DNA of 17,123 nucleotides from Spirogloea muscicola (taxonomy: Eukaryota > Streptophyta > Zygnematophyceae > Spirogloeales > Spirogloeaceae): positions 999,581-1,016,703 of the forward strand of contig WELB01000015.1 in assembly GCA_009602725.1 (NCBI GenBank), given 5' to 3'. The number at the start of each line of letters is the position of its first letter. Position 1 is the stretch's first letter. Shown here one piece after another: positions 8,228 through 16,446 of the stretch. The notes beneath the pieces are model-generated. The model was not told where the DNA came from. It saw only the letters and a list, made by a program, of their open reading frames with translations, and did no database searches. The position numbers and the translations under genes were made by a program.

Positions 8228-11200
8228 TCAACTTCCGAAGAGGATGTACATGAATACGAGGAGCCAGGCAGTCATAGAAAAGACAGCAGTAAGGTGTTCA
8301 TAGAAGAGCACTGCCGATACTTCCATCTCCCCAAAGTTGCGAAGGCTGCAAGCGGTGCCTGTTTGCAAAGAACACAAGTGTGAGCTTGTGAATCAGTGCA
8401 CCAGCTGCTGTAGCTACTTCAATGCAGCCCTAGATGCAATACCTATTGACAATTGGGCACGTAATTGCTATTGAGGCTGCGACGTTGAAAGAGCGGTCAC
8501 TATAATGTAGTGTACAATGTTGAACCTGCCACTTCTATGTTACAGTCTTGACTTGCCTATTTGAATGGAGGAGGGCATGGCATGTTGCAGCATGAGTATG
8601 AATCTCAGGAGCTTGTTATCAGGAGGAATCCAGCCGAGCTTGTCAGCAGTCAGGACCACACTCAAGCCTATGGCTGGCATAACAAACAGCCTGGCGAATA
8701 CGATCGCGAAAGTTCTTCCCGCCGGCACAGACGAAGACCCAGGCCCTGCATTGAGAAGTAATAAGCCAAGAGATTGAGACTTATAGGTTACTATTTGTGC
8801 CTAAATGTTGTTTCTATTGACCAAAGACAAAGATTGAATGGTTGACAACTAGAGTCACAGTCAGCCCAATATCCCTTTGTCAGCTAGCAAAAGAGATAAT
8901 ATTACAGGTATCTAATCTGCATGGTAGGATACTGAAGTAACTGCATGACGCTTACCTCCGGCAAGATTACCCCCGAGAACAATCAAAATGCAAGGAATCA
9001 TCGCTTGGCTGCATGGATATCATATGCATGATGAGGTTGAGTAAAGTGCACAGCGCATTATCCATTCAGGCAAGGCGAGGTGTGGGCCGGACGACCATGC
9101 ATTCGCATGGCTGCCTGACTTATTTGATCTGCCTCATCAGGATGCTTGCAAAGTAAGTCTGCACATGCCATTGTCCATATGAGATGCATCCTTAGCATGG
9201 GGGTCGCACAGACTTAGACGGATAATAGCGAACCCGAGTATATCCAACGAATCGGAAATGAACCGCAATGGCCCATCGACATCGAAGAAGGCAAACCGCA
9301 AGGGCTTGATAAGTCCAAAGATCATAGCCAGGAACTGCAGTCCAACCACATGTTGCATAAGCATGAAGCTTAGTACTTGAAGGTGTGCCCATAAATACAG
9401 CTAAGCTTCTATGCGCTTCATACTTGCTGCAGATATTGCAGTATCTCCTCTGATTTGGATGTGGTAGCTCCAGCCAATGCTGGCTTACTGCAGCGAGTAC
9501 AGGAGGTCGGAGGATGTCATATATGTGCAGCGTCTTTGTCAGCCACGTCATAAAGGTAGCGGCCTGTGAGCAGACAACCGACAATCTCAGCACTCGAAAG
9601 TACTTGCTTTAAGAATACCTTAAGTAATACTTCCGGCTGTCCAAGCGTAATGCTTCAATTCGAACCTTGTGCTTGCGTCTGGGCTTTCAAGTTGCATGTT
9701 GGTTCTCTGCACTGGTACATTCAACAACAACCTGGACGAATGGCGTGAACATCTCTGTTCCTCATCTTGCAATGTTGTGAATGAGCGATCACAGTGCCTC
9801 ACCAACATAATCAAGAGCAAGGTGAAGAGTATGCTGCTCAAAGTGTCACCTTCCGGCTTTGGAGAACGATACCAGACGAGGCCCTCCGAGTGAGCCCATA
9901 CACCCGATCACTAAAGCTCTGCTGGCGGCGAAGCAGCCCCTGGCCCTCACCGTCCTCTTCACTTGGCAATGCTTTGGTGCCATCTGTGACATTATCGGGA
10001 AAGTGGACATGGCCAGAGGTAGAAGGCCGGACATAACCTGGAATCCACAGCTCTGGAGGTTGCAGGATGTTGTAAACGACTCCCCACATAATAATTGCTG
10101 CCATCTGTGCCAACCCATCCGCATCAGTCAGTTCCGCACAGGAGGTCAATCCACCTTCAGAACATTACTTTGAAGAGCCCAGATAAGAGCTCTTTCAAAA
10201 AAGTTGGTCATGATTGACTTCAGGGGTGTCAATCATAATGGCGACTACTACTGCAACATAGGTAGTTACATGCATCAAAAGCCTGCAGCAGTTGTGATGA
10301 GTCAAGTAGTATGATTCAGTGGCTGCAAGTACTGACCCACATTCCTACGGCAATGTAGGCTGTCCCATGCTTGCTGCACTGTGGCCCAAAGGGATTATGT
10401 GCATCGCTGCAGACGGCTGTCAGTAACACCAGGGGCATATTGCCCATGTTACCTGGCAGCCAGCAGATTCAGGCAGTTTTTGGTCAGAGGGACAGACGGA
10501 CATCCATTTCACAAATCTTAAATCAGAACAAGTCATTCTCCTGTGGCAGACAATTGGTGGTCTAGCAGGCCAGAGGTGTGGTCTGCAATAATGAGTCCTT
10601 AATTGATTCAAGACTGCCATGATGGTGATAAGAGTAAGGATGGTAGGAATCTGAGCCAACCTATTCCCGTGAGGATGTATGTGAGGCGGTAGAACTCGGG
10701 GGGAGCATTGGTCAGCTTCGCTACGACGTGGCCGACGCAGCAGCCCATGATGGAAGCAATGATGACATTCACAGGGATGAACCACCTGGTACAGATATAA
10801 AAGGAGGTTGCCATATGCTCAGACAACAGAGCTTGACTTGTTTTCAGTCAGTCATTGATGCAACTGAGTAAATAGTAGACCCTTGGTTCTACCACTGGAG
10901 TGCCCCGTACTCCTTTACAGGTGTAAACCAATGGCTCCGTGCTCTTGTCCTGACAACCTCATGAATACTGCTGCACCCCAAAGTGAATGTCCCTCAGAGG
11001 TGACCAATCACAGTCCTTGCACTTGACTTGTGTGTGGCCATGCCTTTGCAAGCAGCGCCAGGCGTGGTGTGACAGCTCTATATATAAAGGTTGGCTGCTG
11101 CAGCGCGAGCGTTCATCACTAAGAAAGTGGCTGACCACCACACCATCAATGACAAAGCTCCCTTCTTTGTCATGGCTAGCACCATGCCTTCAACTCACTT

Positions 11201-11950
11201 CTACCATTCTCTCAAGTGAGATGCTGGCCTGACAGTGACTTAAAGGCCAGCTCAACTCCTGTGGAGACGGAAAAAGATATACATACTTGACTTGACTGCT
11301 TCTTGCATGACTAGGAGGAAGGGAAAGAGCCCAGCCCAACGTGCTTGCTGGCCTGCGCATGGGCAAAGGGGTGGGGCCACGCACCAGGCTATTATCTTCC
11401 TGGGGTTGATGGCCTCGCCAAGATCCACGAAGATGATGGCCGGCAGGAAGACCGCGAAGACAAGCTACGATGTCCACAAAGCGAGTGACGCAGTCACAGT
11501 TACAGTTACAGTTACATTTACATGCCATTCCCAATGCATTAAGTCCTCTCTTTTGCTCAATCTAGCTGTCATTGCATCAACCTCGCAATCAGTGGCCACC
11601 TTCAGAGGACGAGTCATTTACAATCATCATTCCGAACTGGCAGGTGGACACGCAATGCAGGCCACTACAGGAATTGATCTGCTGACGTCCTCGACAGGCT
11701 GGTAAGAGCCTGTCGGCGTCAGCGCCGTCAGCGAGAGGAAGCTGACCTTGCTGACGCTCTTGCGAGCGGGGCCCGGGAAGACGTTGACGGATGGGAGCGC
11801 CATGACGAGGCCGACGGAGCAGATGATGAGGACCTTGACGATCGGCAGCACGGAGCTGAGTAGCAGGTGGCTCACGGGCAGGCCGTCGCCCAGGCCGCCG
11901 CCACCGCCGCCGCCGCCGCCAAGCGCCAGCGCCATGGCGTCCAGCAGCAT
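8228..11950 (-). CDS. PILS: PILS / auxin efflux carrier family membrane protein, ten exons
   Basis: PIN-LIKES proteins are ten-helix carriers, ER-located in plants, that control intracellular auxin availability; the family extends into green algae. Exons (transcript order): 11950-11747, 11464-11385, 10785-10661, 10452-10337, 10104-9850, 9563-9489, 9334-9234, 9008-8956, 8745-8557, 8358-8228; 442 residues. The N-terminal helix pair has SSVLPIVKVLIICSVGLVMA and FPGPARKSVSKLVFAVFLP. WWFIPVNVIIASIMG (about 95-109), GNMGNMPLVLLTAVC (137-151) and GTAYIAVGMW follow. The hydrophilic central loop (about 195-260) has RRQQS and RRAS sites. The C-terminal helices carry YDILRPPVLAAFLAMIFG, ILGQAMIPCILIVLGGNLAG, FVMPAIGLSVVL and MLQHAMPSSIQIGTA. 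Intron 9 has a GC donor. A start at 11935 (GCCATGG) has better context than 11950; it removes five residues. I see no TGTAA within 200 nt after the stop. Confidence 0.92.
9984..10037 (-). other. Candidate exitron (optional 54-nt intron) inside PILS exon 5
   Basis: On the sense strand the segment begins CCAG|GTTATG and ends GTCACAG|ATGG, so it has GT and AG ends. It is 54 nt, has no stop in frame, and leaves the frame intact if removed (IPG...TDG becomes IPDG). It encodes 18 loop residues. I kept it as coding in the model because 54 nt is short for an intron here. Confidence 0.35.
11500..11522 (-). promoter_or_regulatory. Four TGTAA pentamers at exact 6-nt spacing in PILS intron 1
   Basis: TTACA occurs on the plus strand at 11500, 11506, 11512 and 11518, so the PILS sense strand has four TGTAA words in (TGTAAC)n phase, ending 36 nt before the acceptor of exon 2. 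It may be an intronic poly(A) signal cluster, a set of branch-point-like sites, or simply a hexanucleotide microsatellite. Confidence 0.6.
11894..11920 (-). repeat. GGC tract encoding nine glycines in PILS N-terminus
   Basis: On the coding strand this gives Gly9 (residues 11-19) just before the first membrane helix. Known PILS proteins start almost directly with that helix, so this is a low-complexity N-terminal extension. Confidence 0.8.
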
Positions 11951-12197
11951 CGTCACAGCCGCCGGCGCTCGAGCCTCTCACGCTGGCCGCTTCTGCATCA
12001 GCAGAGAGAGGCCTCCTCGCGCTCCCGCGCGCCCGTCGGCCGAGGCCGCCGCCTCCGCCGCATATCGCGGGCGCGCGCCGCAGCGGCCCGCGTCTCCAGC
12101 TCCGGGACGCCCCGCAGAGCAGCCGACGGAGAACAGCCGTCAGCTGCAGCGTGCAGCGCTGCCTATGTCGCTGCAGAGGCGGCGGCCAGTCACGGCG

Positions 12198-12265
12198 ACG
12201 ACGGCGGCGGCGGCGGCGGCAGCGGCGCGGCGGCGGCGGCGATGGCGGCGCCGGCGCCGGCGGCT
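12198..12265. repeat. GGC/GCG trinucleotide tract upstream of PILS
   Basis: The plus strand reads (GGC)n interrupted by CAGC and GCG, then GATGGCGGCGCCGGCGCCGGCGG. It is about 250 bp upstream of the PILS start and probably lies in its 5' UTR or promoter. It creates Arg/Pro/Ala-rich frames on both strands that I do not treat as genes. Confidence 0.75.
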
Positions 12266-12421
12266 GGATGGGCAATCAAGAGCGTGAACCTGCTTAACGG
12301 CGGCCCGTGACGGCAGATCGCAGAACGGGGCGTGGCCAATGTCCCGTTTGTTGCTGCTGATCATTTGCGAGGGACTCCTCCTTGGCTCCCGTGTCTTTGT
12401 CTATTTCTTTCCGTTTTTCAC

Positions 12422-12453
12422 TTTTTGGGCTGGCCTCTATGGGCGAGCAGCCC
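12422..12453 (-). repeat. Dispersed copy of the 6.3-kb repeat block
   Basis: Read on the minus strand this is GCTCGCCCATA-gagg-CCAGCCCAAAAAG. The same two words occur in the same order at 6319-6366 on the plus strand, where they are separated by 24 nt instead of 4. Exact matches of 11 and 13 nt in order suggest a shared repeat family rather than chance. Confidence 0.55.
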
Positions 12454-12610
12454 TCGCCCACTTTTATTAGCAGCCGCATTCTTCTTGTGGGGGGATGGCC
12501 CCGGGCCACTTCCACTTCCAATGCAAGGCAGTGGCTGTGAACAAATTGGCTGTCAAAACAACAAGGTCGCCCAAAAGAATGTACAAGGTCTGAGAGGGCC
12601 GGATGGAGCA

Positions 12611-12632
12611 GACGTCAAGACGTCAAGACGTC
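12611..12632. promoter_or_regulatory. Three GACGTC palindromes at 8-bp spacing
   Basis: GACGTC starts at 12611, 12619 and 12627, each separated by AA. The last is followed by AG, so the region contains ACGTCA words on one strand. ACGT-core palindromes are bZIP binding sites in plants and algae. Use here is unproven; it could be a short tandem duplication. It lies about 660 bp upstream of the PILS start. Confidence 0.4.
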
Positions 12633-13570
12633 AGCAAGTGGCGCTTCCACTCCAACTTGAGGCCACGTCCAAGCGCTAACAAGGCGCCAAGGGCAGCAGG
12701 GCGAGCAGCCCAGGTATTGCTGCTGTCAGGTTGCTTGCGACTCTCCGTCTCGGCCCAGCGTTCCCAGGCGTCCGCCATGCATTTGCTGGCCTGCCACACC
12801 TTGGCTGCCGCTCTGGGTCTGGAATGCTGGTCCTTGTGGGCAGCCCCCTCAGGTCATCTGGTCGCAGCTGTGCCGTGCCTCGATGGCGTCTCTTGTGCTG
12901 GTTGGATCGTGGTTGCTCCATTGTCAGTGCTGTACCAGACTTCTGGCTGCCGCACTTACACTACATATCCTCTTGTAGGTAGTGACCTCCCTGGGTGCGT
13001 GATTGAATACAAATACTTCACTGGCACTTGTTACATGCCCAATGCTTACTAGTGATTGATCCAGTTGATTGAGACAGCCCACGTGCATTCTGCCAATAAG
13101 GCTAGTTGAGTCAGATGGACGTGCTAATGCTACCAACCGTGGTAGTGCACGACAGTAACCCACAGAGTTTGACAAACAGGCTCATACGGCTCGAAATTGC
13201 ATGGACTTCCTCGAGGGCTGCAGGAGGGCGCACTTGATGTGAGCATGCTACACAACAACAACTTCTCAATGCTCGCCGCGAAGGCACTTTAGTGGCACAT
13301 AGTGATCGGCAAGGACGTCATCATTGGCCTCTGATATTGGCCTTGCAACACATTCTTGAGCAGAGATGCCATTTCTCTAAGCATTGCTACTAGGTTCAGC
13401 CCGCTTGATTGAGAGAAGCTCCTACTTACCCAAGAGGTCCATCAAAGTGTCTGTCATTGACCCAGGTCGTGACTGGTATCTTTAGTAGGCCCCACACTAC
13501 ACTGTGATCAAGGGTTTAATGAGTAATGAATGTCCTGATTCATAGTTCAATAGGCGTCAGCAATCGGTAG

Positions 13571-13608
13571 TTACAAATTGCACTGTCGTCAAAAGAGACC
13601 CATTTACA
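13571..13608 (-). terminator. Poly(A) signals TGTAA of the DUF1295 gene (minus strand)
   Basis: TTACA on the plus strand at 13604-13608 and 13571-13575 gives two TGTAA pentamers on the sense strand, 89 and 122 nt after the stop codon at 13697-13699. Either can serve as the signal. Confidence 0.55.
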
Positions 13609-13696
13609 GCGGCAGTGGGAATCGAGTGCCTGTCTAACTACATCGAGAGCCTGTCAACATTGAGCACTGTGTTCAGTGTTCAGACATTTATTCCAG

Positions 13697-16003
13697 TCAC
13701 AAAACCTTGGCTCGCCTTCCTTGCTTGTGAACCCAAGGAATGAGCTTAGATGTCGTACGCAGGTACTCCTGGTAATCCACGTCTGTGCCCCACTTCTTGA
13801 GCGCTGCTTTCTCTAGTAAAGGTATCTGCATCGCAGCAAAGGGTTTCCTTCTTTGTCATCAGGGAAACAGATCCAGAATCTCAAGACTAAAAAGCTCTAC
13901 TTGTAGCATCAGCATGACTGATGTCCTGATACTAGCAGTCATTGTATCCTGATACTAGCAGTCATTGTAGAGTGGCTCACCCCGGAAACCCTTATCAAGA
14001 GGTACATTGTACCTACTGGGCTGATGAGAGCTGCAAGCACAGAGCAAGTGCGTATGCAACAATATTCGTGTGTCCGACAAGCAATATGCAGAATAAGCAC
14101 CTACTTCTACTGTCACTGTGACGTGAATCTCAAGTTGCTAAACCCTAAATGCACGTTAGAATATACATAGCGCTCCAATCAAAAGACCAACATAATTGCT
14201 GCTTTATGACTCATGCTTACCTGGTAAAAGCAGCTAGGCGGCTCTTATTATTGGCCAAGTACTTGTAATGGTCACCTCTTACGTGTCAACACAACCTCAG
14301 CTTGAGGAACTTACCAACAAATCGGCCCATGGGAGCCAAGGACCTGAAGGACAGCAGGTACACGCCCCACCACAGGACCATCTCCCCAAAGTAGTTTGGA
14401 TGCCTGCTGTACCTACAGGGACACAAAACAGCAGTCAAAGACAGACCTGTCAGCAACTTCATGCGACTCCCCACCCTTTATGCTGTTACAAAAGGTGTGC
14501 AGCAAATACTGGTCACAGAATGCAAGGGATCTGCAAGTTGCTGTATGCTGTATACCTCCAAAGCCCACTATCAATCCACTTCCCCTTGCTGGACTCCAAC
14601 CGCCTGAACCTGCTACCCTCGCATGCAATATGCCAGGCAAGGTCAAAAATTAGACACTGCAATGCCAGTCTGCATGGCTTGACAAAGAAAATGGAGGTCT
14701 TTGAGTGGTATCTGACATTGTCGTAAACTGCATAATGCCCAGCCGCAGGTCATCGTGCTCACGTGCTCAGTGGCCAGACACAATCCATTAATGCAAGTCA
14801 AGGCTGAGATGTCTTTGGTCAAAACTACGCAAGTGCTCTTGCAGCTAGATCTACAATGTAATCTGTTCACTAGTACAGGTACATATCGAGCTGTTCACCT
14901 GTTCTTCTGGTAGTCGGCAATCGTTTCTACGGCAAAACCAGCTATCCACACGCCCAATCCTGAGGATCACAGCAGGGAGCAGGTATGTCTTCCCGGCAAA
15001 GTCGATTCTGAAGCCTCATGTCTTAATATCGGCAATAACTCGATTGAACTCGGAAGTCTCATGATGTCAATCGCTGCCCAGTTTGTCAAAGTCTTATGTC
15101 CGCACCGAGCAAGTCGGTCCAGCCAGGCCACAGCGCATAAAGCCCGCCGGAGTTGAGCAGCAGAACGGGCAGTAGCACCATGTAAATCCACACTGCCTGA
15201 CCAATACATACTATCAGTTGATAATGGAGATCAAGGTGCGGTTCTGGTTTTCAGCCAACCTCAGAGACTGATTCTGTGTAACCACGCCCAGCTTGCTGTG
15301 GGGCTGACAGTTTCACTCCTAACCCCTGTTGTTCTGAAGCTGGTGAGCTTTTGAAGTCTAAGCAAGGCATCAATGAAACGAACTTTAGGGGTAGGCTTGT
15401 GCTTTGAGCAACATCCCTGTACGAAGTTACTTCTACTTGGCCTTGACAATCTTGTGCTTGGTACGAGGTCCAGGAGTACAAATTGCAGCCAGTGAGGAGT
15501 GCTAGAGCTAGAGGAAGTAGAGCCTTGACGGAAGTATCTAGATGATGGTTGTAGATTGGGGACCAAGCACTTAGTCTGCGACTGGATGGACTTGGCAACC
15601 TGTATGGTCCAGAAGGCAAAGAAGTAGGGCGGATTGGGCCAGGTACCAGGTTGGGCGCGGACGCCATCGAAGCGGCTGTCGCGCCCAACCTGGTAGCTTG
15701 CAAGCATGACACAGCCAAGGTCAGAGAGGCAATGCTTCCATTACTGAAGCAAAGGATTGCGACTAGTACGGTTTGACAGCCCCATAACAGAGAACTACAT
15801 AGTGATAGTCGTGCAGGCTTGCATATTATCAACTACGAAATTGATAGTCCAGGAGTTCAGGGTTAAGGATCAAGGGTTTAGGGGTTTCTGGTATTAAGGG
15901 CTCAGGTTTAGGCCATGCGAGCGCCTCGCACCTGGAGGACGCGAGAAAAGAGGTGGGTCCCCAGCCGCGCAGCCCACAGACAGACCAGCACGGTGGCCGC
16001 GAC
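13697..16003 (-). CDS. DUF1295 / steroid 5-alpha-reductase-like membrane protein, 5' end unresolved
   Basis: DUF1295 proteins are multi-pass relatives of 3-oxo-5-alpha-steroid 4-dehydrogenases and isoprenylcysteine methyltransferases; the substrate here is unknown. Exons (transcript order): 16003-15932, 15689-15600, 15196-15106, 14959-14899, 14609-14556, 14412-14315, 14030-13981, 13825-13697; 214 residues. Visible are LVCLWAARLGTHLFSRVLQ, GRDSRFDGVR, FWTIQAVWIYMVLLPVLLLN, LGVWIAGFAVETIADYQK and the signature WIDSGLWRYSRHPNYFGE (about 115-132), followed by MVLWWGVYLL. Then come YLLIRVSGIPLLEKAALKKWG and a basic C-terminus KQGRRAKVL. The catalytic-domain half is intact. Relatives are roughly 290-300 residues, so about 80 N-terminal residues are missing. 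One possible first exon is 16109-16101 (Met-Ser-Pro, donor gtgcga), giving a short form; this is weak. Confidence 0.88.
13924..13969. repeat. Perfect 23-bp tandem duplication in an intron
   Basis: The 23-bp unit beginning TCCTGATACTAGCAG occurs at 13924-13946 and again at 13947-13969 without a mismatch, inside the last intron of the DUF1295 gene (13826-13980). Perfect identity implies a recent duplication. Confidence 0.9.
14139..14149. repeat. Single telo-box-like site in a DUF1295 intron
   Basis: TAAACCCTAAA, one and a half plant-type telomere units, lies in the intron 14031-14314. On the sense strand it reads TTTAGGGTTTA. Alone it could be chance. Confidence 0.45.
15644..15695 (-). repeat. 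16-bp perfect inverted repeat over a splice acceptor
   Basis: TACCAGGTTGGGCGCG (15644-15659) and CGCGCCCAACCTGGTA (15680-15695) are exact reverse complements with a 20-nt spacer. In the DUF1295 transcript the upstream arm contains the AG of intron 1 and the first bases of the next exon (15689-15600). The other arm lies within that exon and encodes part of RAQPGTW. Confidence 0.85.
15859..15914. repeat. Degenerate telomere-like (TTTAGGG) repeats in DUF1295 intron 1
   Basis: The block reads CAGGGTTAAGG, then AGGGTTTAGGGGTTT (15873-15887), TTAAGGG and CAGGTTTAGG. These are diverged TTTAGGG units, G-rich on the plus strand, starting about 18 bp inside the intron that follows exon 16003-15932. 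The orientation is opposite to the blocks at 5787 and 16293. Confidence 0.65.
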
Positions 16004-16292
16004 CTGCACAGAATGCACAATACGGGGCTGAGCTCAGGATGGGGCTGAGCTCGAGCCTTGGATTGGTTAACTGATTTCCATCAAATCAAAAGGGTCGCAC
16101 AGGGCTCATCGCTCTCCGGTAAGACCAGCCAGCACTGTGCACACTGGTCGCCCTGTAAATTATGATATCAAAATGTGATTATAGATTGAATTGATGTATA
16201 ATGTGAGGTCTGACTTAGTCTTAGCCTTAGGATTTCACATTAGGAACTCTTTCAGGGTCAGGGTGCTAGGTCGGATTCCTCCGCGGCCCCAG

Positions 16293-16328
16293 CCCTAACC
16301 CTAAAACCCCAAAGCCCTAAACCCTAAC
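16293..16328. repeat. Telomere-like (CCCTAAA) repeats upstream of MYB
   Basis: The plus strand reads CCCTAACCCTAAAACCCC and then GCCCTAAACCCTAAC, about five units of the plant-type telomere repeat with length variants. It ends 18 bp before the MYB uORF start. This is the best-preserved of the telomere-like blocks in the window. Confidence 0.75.
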
Positions 16329-16345
16329 TCCTGGGCGACGCCGTC

Positions 16346-16372
16346 ATGCCGGAGCCCCGGCGGAGCTGCTCA

Positions 16373-16404
<32 letters not shown>

Positions 16405-16444
16405 AGGCGGAGGCGGCGGCGGCGGCGGCGGCTGCAGCTCCTGA
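16346..16444 (+). CDS. Poly-Gly upstream ORF (uORF) of the MYB gene
   Basis: A 32-codon ORF starts MPEPRRSCS, runs through about 20 glycine codons encoded by the (GGC)n tract, and ends CSS-TGA. The TGA ends 2 nt before the MYB start (TGACCATGG). It is in a different frame from MYB. Whether it is translated is unknown; the position, complete start and stop, and tiny gap to the main ORF are directly visible. Confidence 0.45.
16373..16432 (+). repeat. (GGC)n tract in the MYB 5' leader
   Basis: About 20 GGC triplets with two GGA interruptions form a 60-bp tract. On the minus strand it gives a poly-Pro reading frame, which I treat as a shadow. Such runs are prone to length change and strong RNA structure. 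Confidence 0.9.
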
Positions 16445-16446
16445 CC

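Larger units (their letters stand above)
11951..13696. other. PILS upstream region and unassigned intergenic DNA
   Basis: About 11951-12310 is very GC-rich, with GCC/GGC runs that make long chance ORFs on both strands. It is probably the PILS 5' UTR and core promoter. A block at about 12422-12453 matches the repeat cluster near 6319-6366 in reverse orientation. Three GACGTC palindromes lie at 12611-12632. From 12700 to 13690 I see no conserved protein segment; the plus ORF 12603-13052 (149 codons) has no family features. The right end carries the 3' UTR and poly(A) signals of the DUF1295 gene. Confidence 0.6.
16004..16446. promoter_or_regulatory. Divergent promoter / 5' UTR region of DUF1295 and MYB
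   Basis: This 443-bp region lies between two genes pointing away from each other. Its centre (16150-16250) is AT-rich, unlike its surroundings. It has telomere-like repeats at 16293-16328 and the MYB uORF at 16346-16444. The missing DUF1295 N-terminal exons were searched for here on the minus strand; no hydrophobic segment of the expected type was found. A repeated GGGGCTGAGCTC lies at about 16024-16053. Confidence 0.6.

Noticed and set aside
11589-12275. Minus-strand ORF of 228 codons as the PILS or another protein
   Set aside because: It is Arg/Pro/Gly low-complexity sequence produced by GGC/GCC runs and reads PILS exon 1 in the wrong frame. The conserved PILS segments are in a different frame starting at 11950.
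12603-13052. Plus-strand ORF of 149 codons as a gene
   Set aside because: It has no recognisable domain or homologous motif, it starts in the GACGTC repeat, and nothing supports it beyond being open. It is a plausible chance ORF in GC-rich DNA.
15251-15832. Minus-strand ORF of 193 codons
   Set aside because: It crosses two introns and one exon of the DUF1295 gene in a non-conserved frame. The conserved segment GRDSRFDGVR is in another frame.
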